Assembly: GCA_030374765.1 (NCBI GenBank)
Contig: JARGXX010000077.1
Location: 124,001 to 188,000, forward strand
Origin: Agarophyton chilense
Lineage: Eukaryota; Rhodophyta; Florideophyceae; Gracilariales; Gracilariaceae
Direction: 5' to 3'
DNA length: 64,000 nucleotides
The notes under the pieces are model-generated. The model made no database searches. It was not told the origin of the DNA and saw only the letters and a program-made list of their open reading frames with translations. A program made the translations under genes and the position numbers. Below, piece after piece: positions 10,985-21,963 of the stretch; the first letter of the stretch is position 1; each line of letters opens with the position of its first letter.

Positions 10985-11265
10985 AATGGTCGTAGTATCT
11001 GCATAAAACCCCACACGTCAATCGCCACTACATGTGCCGTTGCCAGAGTGGCATATCTCTAAGAACGGTCACAAATGTGTGCGCGCAGTGGCTAGCCACT
11101 CGACTCATGCCACCACGTGTTCCACCAATACATTGTGCCTCTTGGCATTCTATGCTGGACACCGCTTCGAATAATTATATTGGTCCTAACTCACACTTCT
11201 CAGTTCCAATCACGAATTCGCTATATATTACCCGAAGGATGACCCCCGAAAATGTGCGCATCTAG
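10985..11265 (-). repeat. LTR of the Ty3/gypsy family (copy A3, partial)
   Basis: About 250 bp matches 43740-43990 and 53700-53920, including ATCGCCACTACATGTGCCGTTGCCAG and CCACTCGACTCATGCCACCA. The 3' part of the LTR (the lower-coordinate side here) is missing. Confidence 0.5.
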
Positions 11266-13205
11266 CAGGCGATCTTTCGTCTAGCCGTGCTTGTAGTACA
11301 TCTATAGGCTTGTGAACTCTGGTTGTGGGTGACGTAACGCGTGACATACATTCATGAAAGCGGTCATAGTGGCTGTGGTCCTCGTGTGGCGCACAGCGCA
11401 CCACACATGGCCCGGGACATTAGATTATAAAAGCCCGGCGCCACGAGCAGCGACGCCGGGTAGAGAAGAAAAAAAAAAAAGAAAGGAAGGGTACGCTTGC
11501 CCAAAATAACCAAGCTTTCAGTAGCCCCACGAAAGCAGATTATATATTATTGTATGTTGAGCATTACAGATCAGAAAACTCACGCATCCATATGTTTGCG
11601 TTGTTCCAGCACTATATAGTCAGTGAAAATTCACTGCTCTGCAAAGCCAGAACCTTCACTTCCGACGCGCAAAGCACGCTCACGGAACGCAAGCCCTTGA
11701 TCCATTAAAGGCCGTCACATCAGTCTGCAACAGCTGCACGTCTGCGCTGCAAAGCGCGTCGCGGCCGGGCGCCCAGCCAGCAAAAAGTAGTGCGCGATGC
11801 AGCGGCGCACTCAGCCCGCTGCAGATCGTGTCGCTCCAGCTCACGGGTGCGCTGCTGCCGCTGCCACCGCCCACCAAAGCTTCGAGCCAGGCCTGTAAGC
11901 TGCGCGCTCCTGTGCGCGAGCTACTCCGAGAAGTGCTGCTTGGCGACGGTACTGTGCGCATGCTTTCACGGTTCTCACCACATTTCGAACAGCGCTGCGC
12001 TGCGCTGCTACTCATTGCGAAGCTGCTCCTGCTGCCACTTGCTGCGTGCCTATCGGGGCCGTTCGTTGCGCTGCTCCTTTTTCTTGCTCGCTGCATTCTT
12101 TATTGTTTTCCTTCTGCAGTCGAGGCTCCTAAGAAACTGGGACATGGAATTGCTGCTTCTCTAGCTGCAGCATGCCGCGCGCGCGATGTTTACTCAAGGT
12201 CGTTCACAATTGGAGAGCAGAAATCTCAAACTGGCCCATCTTGTAGCACTGACTAGACCTGCTTGCAGCTGACGATCAGCCCTACATCTAGCGAAGGTGG
12301 CCTCTACTACTTTGCGGCCAAGTAATTCGCACCAAATCGGTGCAAATAGGACTCGTAGCGAGGCTTTGAAGGATACTCGTGCGGGTCAGAAACATTGGGG
12401 CAATTACAACGTATGAGTATTCTTTGGGACTGGGTTAGCAACCAATGGGATAGAAAAGAGGCAGTTTTGTGCTATGTAGAGTGCGCAGAATGGAGCCGAG
12501 GCCATGTTGCCAATCTTCATTGATTCCTTTCGGAGCAGAGCCAAAAAAAATTCCCAATACGTCGTTACAGCTGAAACAAGCGTTGCAGAGAAGATGTCAA
12601 TACCAGCACCATCAAATCCGCGTATCTATAAAAGAAACTACGGGAAGGCGAAAAAACGAGTAAACACTAGTCCAGCACACTGTGTCCTAGCAACGGCTTT
12701 GAAAACGGCCGGATGTTTTCATTCGTCTTGAGTAAATTTACTTTCATGATGTGGATACGTCCCCCAGAGCGACGATTCTTACTTGTCTACGATGTTTCTG
12801 TGAAAGACAAAGACCAGAACATCATCAAATACTTTCATATTGTCCTCCAAAAACCAGTTACAAAACAATGAAGATGTAGCACAAATTGTTCAGCTCATCT
12901 CTGATCAGTGTAAATGAGTCGGTCATCATAATAGTGTGCACACCACTTTTTGTGACAGAAACCAAGTTCTTTATGTCCACAATTCTGATAAACATTCTCA
13001 ATGTAACCTCTTTCAAAATTGTTCAGAACTGGAAGATCTTAGAAAACAAGAGAGGCTCATGCATGCTACGGCCGGTGTTTGGGGTCGTGTGCCTTTACGT
13101 CGCAGACAACACACTTTCCGTTAAAGCTTTAGACGCTATTCCATCCATCAACTGGTGCCTCACACTTCTTTGTCATGCTTCATTGACGAAATGAGAAAGA
13201 GAGTT
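11266..13205. other. Non-repeat region without a recognised gene
   Basis: About 11640-12110 is GC-rich and carries overlapping open frames on both strands: minus 11680-12096, Ser-rich, 138 aa; plus 11828-12256, 142 aa with a Leu-rich hydrophobic stretch. None resembles a protein I know, and neither strand is clearly favoured. A TATAAAAG at about 11426 is followed by a 7-bp GC hairpin (11434-11460). The remainder to 13.2 kb is lower in GC and shows only short frames. Confidence 0.3.
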
Positions 13206-13208
13206 TGC

Positions 13209-13580
13209 CTAGAGTCTATTCGACAGGGGCGACGGCTCAAAATTGAATTTTTTTTGAAAGATAGTTCTGTTTCATACACAGCTCTAAAACGATTTTTTTT
13301 TAGAGTGCAACCACTCTTTTGCACCCAAAGAAGGTTTTATATTCTTATATAGAAAATAGCATGCTAATCAGTTACACATAAATTCTATATTATTCTGTCT
13401 CTCAAGGTGTATTCTTTGACATGGAAGGAGTTTCGTGAAGTACAGATTTTTTTGAGAAGAACATACTGAGTCTTTACTGCTCCAAGGGCAAAACACGAAA
13501 AAAATCGGGTCAGAATAACTAAAAATCAGCACAAGAATAAACAGTTTGACCTCATATGAGGTCAGTGGTCGAATAGACAA
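13209..13580 (+). mobile_element. Short TIR element, family M1, copy 1
   Basis: The left end CTAGAGTCTATTCGAC is mirrored by GTCGAATAGAC at 13569-13579. A palindrome GACCTCATATGAGGTC lies just inside the right end (about 13550). The interior aligns in inverted orientation with 21211-21737: a shared GTTTCATACACAG block, GAGTGCAACCACT / TGCACCC, and a CTGATTTTTAGTTATTCTGACC block. It has no coding capacity. MITE-like. Confidence 0.55.
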
Positions 13581-13596
13581 GTGTCATATTGCCAAA

Positions 13597-13939
13597 AAAT
13601 CTTATATTCTCCCATTGGTTCTTCCGACCAATTAAAATACTTCAGTCTTCATGGTTGAAAGAAATTGAGATTGGGGTTGAGTAGGTAGTATGGTTTTGCT
13701 CGTCGTCAGTTGCTCACAGAAAATACAAGTAGATTCATAATTCGTCAACGGCAATCTTGATGATTTTAACGATGGCAAACTGCTTTAGATAATTTCGGGG
13801 AAAAAATGTTTGGTGAAGGGATTGAGGGCGATGATATTTCAAGGCCACTTAGATGGTTTTAGAGCCGGAGCGGACGTATCCAGCGGTGCCTTTGGGATAA
13901 ACCAACCCATCGGTTCTTCCGGCATAGTAAAATACTACA
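13597..13939 (-). repeat. Short LTR-terminus-like fragments (two)
   Basis: At about 13612-13645 and 13905-13939 the minus strand carries GAAGTATTTTAATTGG and TGTAGTATTTTACTATG followed by CGGAAGAACC(A/G)ATGGG. These resemble the first ~40 bp of the Ty3/gypsy LTR (TGTAGTATTCTACTATG...). Only this terminal part matches, so these are relics or relatives. Confidence 0.3.
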
Positions 13940-13944
13940 GGCAT

Positions 13945-14840
13945 CTAACGTCCCCAACCGCGCTGCATGCCCTTTCGCATTGGTTAAGGATGCCGATTCA
14001 GAAGCTAACTTACCAGTCGCGGCGCGCTGAACATGTACGCGTGCTCGGCATTTTGTTCGCTCGCTCACTTGCCATCATATACTTGGAATCTACCGCCGCT
14101 GGGTGCGCTCCCCTAACCGTCGGCGCCTTCGATTCGAATACAAGCCTAACTCCTGAGTTTCGCTGAACTTCGTCGTGCGTTCTTTCTTCTGTCGCGGCCG
14201 TCGACGACCGTAAAATCTTATCCGGCGCAGATGCGTCAATCTTAGCGCGCACTCGGCAACCTGAAATGGCTCGAGTAATTCTCGAATGCGGTCGCATATC
14301 CGCTGCGCGGCAGTCATTTCCCGAGATCGCCAAGAACACAACCACCCCCGCCGCTGGTCATGCGTGTGCCTGTTGGCCTGCCACGAGGCGCGTGACTGGC
14401 ATATGAAAACAGGAGCTCCCACTCGTTCGCCGCTGGCGCGACTGCTCGTACTCGCCCAGCCGTTTTGGCACACACAACTTGTGCTTTCCAATGCGACCGC
14501 CGTTGTGGCGGACACGTGCTTACAACAAACCGTTTTAGCTTGCTTTGCTTCTAGTATCGTCGAAGGCGTACTTATAAGAACGGCCTCCGCCACAAACCTC
14601 GATCGCGCTAGTTTGTCTGCGGCGGGAGCTTACTTGTATCCCACCAGCACCTTCTCAAGCGCTCGTTGTGGTGCACGCCCTCTGGGAGGGGTTCTGAAGG
14701 ACTTAGTAAATTTCCCGAAACATTCGGATGCGCATGGCGTAGCTGCAGCGCGCCGTGGCCCCGACTTGGGTGCAACTGACACACGTGTAACGTGGTTGGC
14801 CAAGGAAAGGCTGGCACAGCATTGCTGGATATGTTCTCTA
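13945..14840. other. GC-rich region without a recognised gene
   Basis: Long overlapping frames occur on both strands (plus 14286-14849, 187 aa; minus 14090-14593, 167 aa). This is what GC-rich sequence gives by chance. I recognise no domain in any of them. There is no clear intron, promoter or repeat signature. Confidence 0.25.
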
Positions 14841-14849
14841 TTTATTTAG

Positions 14850-15500
14850 ATTTATTACACTAGGTTAGGGAGTTTTCTACAGTACTCTACACTATATAGT
14901 GCCAGAGCGATCTCGCCCTGACACTCAGTAAACCTCCCCAACCAGGGTTCTTGGCTCTAAGTCTTTTTCCGCTTTCGCGAGTCTTACACACTCTACGGAG
15001 GTGAAGCCGCGTTATTGACGGTAGACTTATCCACCCTGCGTCAAAAGGAGACTGACCGCTGTTAGCGTGTATATCTTTCATACCACTGCCGTGTTCTCGC
15101 CCCAGTATTGGGTTTGCTACATATTTCTTTTGGCTCTCGTGGCCCATGCCCCCGATCGCCCCCACTGGGTGGTCCCCCCTTCATCACTTGCCCACTCCCG
15201 TGGAATACAGCTCATACCTGGTCTGCTCCCTTCTAGCATCCTGCACTCTCCCCGCTTGGCGTGCCGGTGAACCTCGGCCTTACACCCCGACTTAGTCGTG
15301 TTCACTCCGGAGAGGCTCCGTCGCCGTGCTACCCTCCTTGGAGGAAGACTCGGACATCTTCGTGTGTTTCCGCCGCCCTTAGCGTTGCACTACACTCGCC
15401 GGTCCATCACGCGCTTTTGCCGGTTCGCCGCCGGTGACGCGGTCGTTCGGTCGCAAGCTGTAATCTTGCTTCTGCCGGCTTCGCCCGCCCACGGCTGCAT
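14850..15500 (+). repeat. Second LTR-like repeat family, copy 1
   Basis: The sequence aligns by eye with the reverse complement of 51.93-52.56 kb through several blocks: CAGTAAAC...TCTTGGCTCT, TCTCGCCCCAGTAT(A/T)GG, CCTCGG(C/T)CTTACACCC, and GACATCTTCGTG near the far end. It is GC-rich and has no ORF of note. An LTR plus leader of another retroelement is the simplest reading, because the second copy interrupts the gag of element B. Ends are not defined. Confidence 0.45.
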
Positions 15501-15913
15501 GTCAAACTCTCTCTCAGAAGTGTAGGCGCTTGCCCGTCCGCAGCCGCCGGCAAATCGCTCGCTTGCCTGGCCGTCGCAACGCACAGAACACTTGATTCAT
15601 GATCACATCGCTTAATAGTGCAATATTGCCGACTGCGTCCGCTGCAATCTGAGATCTTCGACTACTTGCTGAGCGTGGGCATCCCTCGCTGGGCGCGCGC
15701 TCTTCTTGCCGAGTGTCCCCGTGCCCACTGCCAAGCGCGACTGCCAACGCCATGACAACAATTCATTTCATAGCTTTTTGGCGAAAAAACTCGGCTGTGG
15801 CGCGCAGCGTCGTTGATGGCCCAAGGCCATGACTTAGATATTTTCTTGAAACTAAAAATTAGACACACTGAAACTCTCTCACAAAACCAACAAAATTGAA
15901 TCTAGTGTTTCAG
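15501..15913. other. GC-rich to AT-rich transition, no gene seen
   Basis: The tail of the GC-rich repeat passes into AT-rich DNA at about 15.78 kb. Only short frames occur. Confidence 0.3.
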
Positions 15914-17214
15914 AGTGCGTTTCAATATCTTTTCCTAAAACCGGGCAAAAAATGGCGTTTTCTGTACTGTAGAGCCAATTTCTCACCGAATAAAACCTTT
16001 TCAAGTCAAAAACCTTGTTTCTTAAACATATCCTTTACACAATATAGAGCTCCATTATGACTTACGTACCGCCTTTATCTCGCCAAAACTATATGAAAAT
16101 TATTATATTAAATTATTAGAATGGACCACAAAGGCATAATCCCAACTTTCATATCGCAAAAACAAATAAAAATCCCAAAAACAAACCATTATTACAGAAC
16201 ACTCTGTTTGGTATGAATTCAAGCGATGTTTGAGCCATACCGCATTCTTTCTAACAAAAAAGCGCGTGTAAGTAAGCTTTATCTGTTCTATGATACTTCA
16301 TCGTGCAAAAATAATTGAAACAAAACAGTGTTTGAATGTAAAATGTACTTAAATATGACGCAATTAAAAAATTCAAAATTGATTAAACTATAAAACAACA
16401 AAAGAATCTTCTTTTAAAACGCACCATAAACGCAAACGAGCGTTGTGTTCCTCAGAAAAGCCTCATTAAAAAAAAGATTATGAAAAAAAGATAATGTTTT
16501 GAACGAAAACTGTGAATATGAACCGCCCAGGTTTCTTTAAAATCTATTAGCATGATAATTGCAAAAAAGTTGATTTTTGTAAGAAAGTTGTTTGTTTATA
16601 CATCTGAGATGTTTTTAGATGGCATATTTGAAATAACACCGACTAAAATAGCGTTTTTAAAAAACTTTAATGACTTAGAAACGTTATGATAAAGTTTTAG
16701 AAAGTTTTGTGCTACTTTAGTCCTACTTTACGTATGAATTAAATTATGATTTTTAACAAGATAGTGCGCTTGTAAAACAGTCAAATGTTTAGAAACAGTA
16801 CATGAATGGTTTAAATATGACTGATACGGATCTTTCATGACGAATTTCCAATGTTCACTTTATTGAAAACACCAATGGAGTGCTAGATTAGATGTTTTAT
16901 GGGCAAATTAGACAGTTCAGTACAGTTTTTTATTCGAAAGTTTGTATCACAAATTACTGGGACAAAATAACGTTTAATTTAATTCATTTTTTTATTGAAT
17001 AAATGATAACACACTCTGTAAGTGTCAGTAGGGTTAAAGAGGCGAAAACAAACTACTGAAAGCGCGCTGTAGAGAATATGGCTGACGAAAGGATATGATT
17101 TTGAAACAGTTTTTTGACTTGATATTTTTCATGTGTTGTTTTTATTGAGTGTACTGTAGTCGAAAAGGCATTTTACGAAATATTTGTGCAAGGGATATGT
17201 TTTTGAAACAGACT
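15914..17214. mobile_element. AT-rich long-TIR (foldback-type) element, copy 1
   Basis: Non-coding and very AT-rich. Both ends carry two boxes of the form GTTTCAAAAACATATCC about 100 bp apart, in inverted orientation: near 15918 and 16018 on the left, and the reverse complement near 17109 and 17209 on the right. The right-hand ~190 bp (17030-17226) aligns in inverted orientation with the left end of the second element at 31643, including AAGTCTGTTTCAAAA, CATATCCCT and CTACAGTA. No ORF above background, and a target duplication was not found, so the outer limits are approximate. Confidence 0.55.
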
Positions 17215-17389
17215 TTATTGTGGCTTCTGCTTAGCTCACCATTTCGAAACAATAATCAATGAGAAATACGTTCGTATCTCAGATATGGTCATAGTTATCG
17301 ATAATAAAAATTCAACATTGCTAAATGTGTGCTTTTACAAACCAAATCCCAAAAAACTATCTCGGTTTAGTCCTTGGTAAATTGCCACA

Positions 17390-17679
17390 ATGGTTCGTGT
17401 TGGACTAGACAAGAAATCAGGTTCGCGGAAGAAAAGTGCGGCCATCATAAAAAGTGAAGGTAAATATGCGTTTTAGCTCCACGTAGTTCGCAATCTTCCA
17501 GGTGGAAAAAACTAAACAAATATCGATAAGATCTTAAAACCATTACAGATATCGCTGTCCTCCGCGTTTCAGGTGCATGCTCCCCCGGCCGTTGTTCTGG
17601 AAAGGTGCCCTGTTTTATCCGATCTCCAGACATGAAATGTCTTGTGACATTGACGTTGGACCTGGCAGGGGATGTTTAA
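17390..17679 (+). CDS. Possible small two-exon gene, unknown
   Basis: ATG at 17390 sits in a good context (CCACAATGG) and opens MVRVGLDKKSGSRKKSAAI. A donor at 17460 (GAAG|GTAAAT), a CTAAAC branch-like site at about 17511 and an acceptor TTTCAG at 17567-17572 would join, in phase 1, to a second exon ending at TAA 17679. The product has 58 residues, basic at first and then Cys-containing. It could be chance. No homology is recognised. Confidence 0.2.
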
Positions 17680-17771
17680 ATCGGTTTGTTCTTTTCGGAA
17701 GCACCAGCATTTGTTACATTCCACACCTTCGACTAGCCTTTCGTTCCGAATTTTTGAGTTGACATTCGTAC

Positions 17772-18023
17772 TTGTTACAGAGTATGGCGAAGAGTTTTCA
17801 CTTCTTGAGGCACCCGGTTGATTTACGTCATACTACACTCGCCACGTGTGTGGTTCTCTTGTTCTTTGGGTTAGCGATCGCTAGCAATCATTTGTCAAGT
17901 CCATTTTCCCCCTCATTTTCTCTCGTTTTACTCCGGCTCTTGCCGACAAGATATTCGAATTGTGAAGAGAATACAGCAGGACACGCCATACAGTTTTGTA
18001 CAGATCGTGATCGGGAGGGATGA
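17772..18023 (+). CDS. Possible signal-anchor protein fragment, unknown
   Basis: An 83-residue frame. From the internal Met (17784) it reads MAKSFHFLRHPVDLRHTTLA followed by CVVLLFFGLAIAS, a hydrophobic run typical of a signal peptide or anchor, then Ser/Pro-rich sequence and two late Cys. No family is recognised and there is no support from neighbours. 18.03-18.95 kb shows nothing else convincing. Confidence 0.2.
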   Translation: MLQSMAKSFHFLRHPVDLRHTTLATCVVLLFFGLAIASNHLSSPFSPSFSLVLLRLLPTRYSNCEENTAGHAIQFCTDRDREG

Positions 18024-18949
18024 GCACATGATCCTAATGCTTCATGGGATTTCCCACGCGTCAGGATGGCGCACCCTACAGTCCAAAGATCCTCATGGAT
18101 CCAGAGCAACAAGGACGACTGGATAAGCGAACAGTTAGGGTAAGAGCGACATTCTTGTCTTCGACAATCTATGGGATGAGAATTTGCGCTCAAGTAATTG
18201 TCCGTTCAACACAAAAAGCAGAACATTACAATTCGGATCTGCCAATATCTTCAAGATCAGCCATCCTTCTCGTATATAACCTTCGCAAACCGTTGTTCAA
18301 ATTCTTATAGATTATAGAAAGTGGTCAGGAGCGGCGTAGCTCAAAGCCCCGTGAGCAGAGCGCGGTATGGCGGTCGGTTGGAGGTCAAAACGCAGGACAG
18401 GCAACGAAGCGTGCGCTTGAGCGTCCAGTTGCGCAAAGTGAAAAATTGGTCAGAATAGGCTCTCCCGCGGGAAACCTGGGTTCTCTCCACGAAGTAAAAC
18501 CGAAGTTCCCCTCTTATTCTAGTTGGATAAGCAGCGAGGTTCGATTTCATTTTGGGAGGCAGCGTCATGTTTGTGCGGATGCCTGCGAGGGGTAAGACAG
18601 GTGACAAGTACTCTATCTTGCGCATTGATACAGATTGCTAAGATCTGATGCGGCCGAACTGGCTTGTGGCAATGCTTCCCGACCTAGCTAAATATGTCAA
18701 CCCTCGGGTTGAGGAAAAGGTTAAAAGGTGGTTAACTTCTTGGTTGCCAAATACGTCTGCACTATGCCCCAATGTGGGTATATGGGACAGCTCCACTCTC
18801 TTTTTCGATCTAGGTCTAAGGAAAAAAACGGGAAATGTTTGCGTTTATGTATGGAGTAAGAGATATACGACAAAAGTGAAAAATGGTTGCAAAACTTGAA
18901 ATGAGGACCTCGCTCGATCAATTAACTTGAATGCATAGCACCCTCAAAG

Positions 18950-19612
18950 TTACAAATTGATGGAGGTACATGGACTGTTGCTTGGTCGATTAGATGGGTA
19001 AAGTGTACAAGAAGGATAAAAACCAGTTCCAGTAAAGATTCGGCGTCGAAGCTCTCCTGGATCTGTAACAGAGCGACTAAAAGCCGTTGCTGCTCGATAC
19101 GCAAACATTGGTAACAGATTTCCAAAGTTGTAGTTGACGGTTGTTGCTAAGAACGGTAAATGCTTCACAGTGTTGACCTGTTGTTCTGGAACAGCGGCCG
19201 AAATGAATACCTTGTTGCCTTCAGCCTTTGAGAAAGCACAGAACGACGATGCGTACTGATTGGAACTTCTCCCTTGAACACAAAAGTGCGTGGCTCCTTT
19301 CGTGGAGAGTATTTGCGGCGCCAGAAAAGAATACGAGTAGGCCACTTTAGAGGAACAAGAGACAGTGTTCTCGGTGATGCTGTAGTTCCCAGTTCGAACG
19401 TAAGCGGTGGTTGCCTGAATCATGATACAGGATAGAATTATAGAATCTTCCCGAGGATCTGACCTCGTGTGATTCTGTTGAATATCAACGGTTTGAATGG
19501 AGACGCACGGCTGCTTAAGATGAGAGGTAGGTTGCACAGGTTGTGTCTCGGCTGTGGGTAATGTGAAGAGGATGGCGAACAAAAGAGGGAGAACAAGATG
19601 TGACGGATTCAT
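18950..19612 (-). CDS. Secreted cysteine-containing protein, unknown function
   Basis: The minus-strand frame extends to 19663, but the start at 19612 is preferred because it opens directly with a signal peptide (MNPSHLVLPLLFAILFTLPT, then AETQP). The mature part has ~195 residues, seven Cys and two N-glycosylation sequons (NHT, NYS), and no transmembrane segment. It is probably exported and disulfide-bonded. A TATAAAG element lies on the same strand at 19721-19727, about 110 bp upstream of the ATG. No domain is recognised. The C-terminal ~40 residues (Arg, Pro and Ser-rich) are less convincing, and a missed intron there is possible. It stands alone at the left edge of the gene island. Confidence 0.5.
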   Translation of the reverse strand: MNPSHLVLPLLFAILFTLPTAETQPVQPTSHLKQPCVSIQTVDIQQNHTRSDPREDSIILSCIMIQATTAYVRTGNYSITENTVSCSSKVAYSYSFLAPQILSTKGATHFCVQGRSSNQYASSFCAFSKAEGNKVFISAAVPEQQVNTVKHLPFLATTVNYNFGNLLPMFAYRAATAFSRSVTDPGELRRRIFTGTGFYPSCTLYPSNRPSNSPCTSINL

Positions 19613-19720
19613 GACGAAGGAAGGAGAATGAGCAATGAGGACGAGTGCACGACTCAGTAACAAAGGTTGGTGACAAGCTGAAGGCTGTGTTAGTCGTTAC
19701 GGGATGAGTAAGGGCTGTCG

Positions 19721-19727
19721 CTTTATA
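19721..19727 (-). promoter_or_regulatory. TATA box of the secreted-protein gene
   Basis: TATAAAG on the minus strand, about 110 bp upstream of the ATG at 19612. Confidence 0.4.
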
Positions 19728-19729
19728 AC

Positions 19730-21205
19730 AGAGTCAGCTCCTGAGAGTTTGAGCTGGACACAGAAGATGGGCGCCAGTGCGCGAAATGATGAGCTGCCAC
19801 TATCCTTTCGCGAGGGAAGGATGTAGCGATGCCGACAGCAAGGATTCAGCTACACCTCACATGATGCGACACCTTTTTCAAGAATTTGTGCTGATCCGCG
19901 GCGATTACACTCCACTGGTGCAAATGTATTTCGCGTGGCGTGAGTTGATGGAGCACTGTGTCTGGTAAACACACAAGCGTTGAGTTGTTGCCGCGCACTC
20001 TATGTGTGGTATGAAAGTGGCAGCTCGTATGATCTCGCCATGGTTGTCGGTGATCCCCGACGGCCACGAGGTTGAAGTCCCAGCACGTCAACGCGTTGCC
20101 GATGCGCACTTGATGATAACATAAATCTCCTCTAAATTAACATCCACCTGTTCACAAACGCAACTGCGTTGTTGCAAACAGCGCGCGCTCAGCTTACGTG
20201 ACGTTAATCACCATGCGTCGCTGCCACCCTTGTTGCCTACCTCACAGAACCTTTACAGTAATCCACCGGTAGATTACGCTAAACGCCTAGCTATACACTA
20301 GCTAGCAGGAGCCTTGTGTGATGGCATAAGCGAAGGTTTCGCTGCGAAAGAGACTCACGACGTTTTGTTTTTGTCGAACAGTATTAGCAAATGCTTCAAC
20401 AAAACGCACAACTGAGCCTTTACGTACCGGCACGTCATCGACGTACATGCGTCGGGTTTTGTCATGCAGGTGTACTGTTTCGGTAGTGGACTATGTTCGC
20501 TAGTCGCCTAATTATAATGAGGAGAAATTCATTTCAAAACTTCACAGCCATTCTGCAGCGAGACATCGGCGGTGTATGATCAAGTGAAAAAAAAATACTG
20601 CTATATGCTGGTATGGTACTAGCATCTGCCATCAAAGTTTTGATTACTGTAGAATCCTAAACTTCTACTCTTTACACATCGTGATGGCGCCAGCGGTATA
20701 CTTTGGTTACCTTCGTAGTGCAACTTTGACCTCGCTTTGCTGTTTACAGAACCAACTCATTGCTCTATTGAAGTCTCTGTGATGGCGCCACGCACAACAG
20801 CGAAGAAGCGATTAGAATATTCTACGAAGAATATGAGAACAACCCTTCGTTCTTTTCATCTGCTACTAATTCCAGGATTCAGATGTTGAGGAACACGAAA
20901 AACACATTAATTTTAGATTTCCAGGCATTCATTTTGGCCGTTCACCCATTGTCGATAAAGCTCTCTGCTGACTACTGGCGACGACGCGTATGGAAAAAGG
21001 TTCAACGCTGCTTCTCGACATTGGGGTATGTCATTCATGTCGTATTTTCTTTTCCATCCTCTACTCTTACGACTGGAAAATATGGTGCAGTGCATCGGCA
21101 GAAGGCAGCATGGAGAACTAACTTCCAACGATCCTGAGACTGGAGAAGCGACATTGGTATGAAGGGTACTAGCCTAAAAATAATCCTTTCGTTCCCTGTG
21201 TACTC
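19730..21205. other. Intergenic region without recognised gene
   Basis: Only short frames. One 12-bp word, GTGATGGCGCCA, occurs twice about 100 bp apart (near 20680 and 20780). No other structure was seen. Confidence 0.3.
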
Positions 21206-21210
21206 TCCAG

Positions 21211-21737
21211 CTAGACTAATCTCTACCGGACCACTGGCTTCATATGAGATGAAACTGAAATTTTTTGTAATGATTTTTAGTTGTTTTGACCGGATTCTTT
21301 TCGTGATTAGGCCTCGAAGCAATATCTGCATCCCCTTACTAATAATTAAACTCCCCCGTAGCTAACATCCCCTAAGAACCCCAATGAGGGGTCACAGCCT
21401 CTAAATGACCCCTACTCTACGTAGAAGCTGCTATACTGCCCCTACAGGTAAAGTGGTCAGACAGCCAAAAAATAAATCTTTAAAGACTTAGTATCACCTT
21501 TTCAAAACATTATCCGATTTACAGAATGTCTTCGACGTGAAAGAAGAAAACTAAAGGAACAAAATAATGTAGAATATGTATTTGACTGATTAGTAGGCTA
21601 ATTACTGTAATAAATATTTTGGGTGCAAAAACAGTGGTTGCACTTTGAAAAATCGTTCTGAAACTGTGTATGAAACAGCACTACCTCTCAAAAAACAATC
21701 AATTTCGAACAGTTGGCCGGGTTGTATAGAGAGCTAG
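21211..21737 (-). mobile_element. Short TIR element, family M1, copy 2
   Basis: Bounded by CTAG at 21211-21214 and 21734-21737. Left end CTCTACCGGACCACTGG, right end (reverse complement) CTCTATACAACCCGGCC. A degenerate copy of the subterminal palindrome (CTTCATATGAGATG) lies near 21238. The interior aligns in inverted orientation with copy 1 (13209-13580). Non-coding. Confidence 0.55.
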
Positions 21738-21963
21738 CTAAAGACAGGAGAGAGAGAGTAGCGTGAAATTAAAAACTTAAATCGGAGTGGTTTATTTCGT
21801 AAATTCGGAATTATTCAGAGTTCCTGCACAACGCGCATATTGGCGTTTTCCCAGTACACGTGCTTCCCCTATTTGACACTTGTACAACAAGGATCACTTA
21901 GCACATGAAGGAACTGTACTCCTTCACAGAGGGCTATTATTACGCGCCTAAGATCTCGCAATG

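Noticed and set aside
11680-12256. Overlapping 138-142 aa frames on both strands in GC-rich DNA
   Set aside because: Low-complexity Ser/Ala/Leu composition on both strands, no motif, no preferred strand; typical of stop-poor GC-rich sequence.
14090-14849. 167 and 187 aa frames on opposite strands
   Set aside because: They overlap heavily, have high Arg/Ala content and no recognisable domain; more likely chance in GC-rich DNA than a gene pair.
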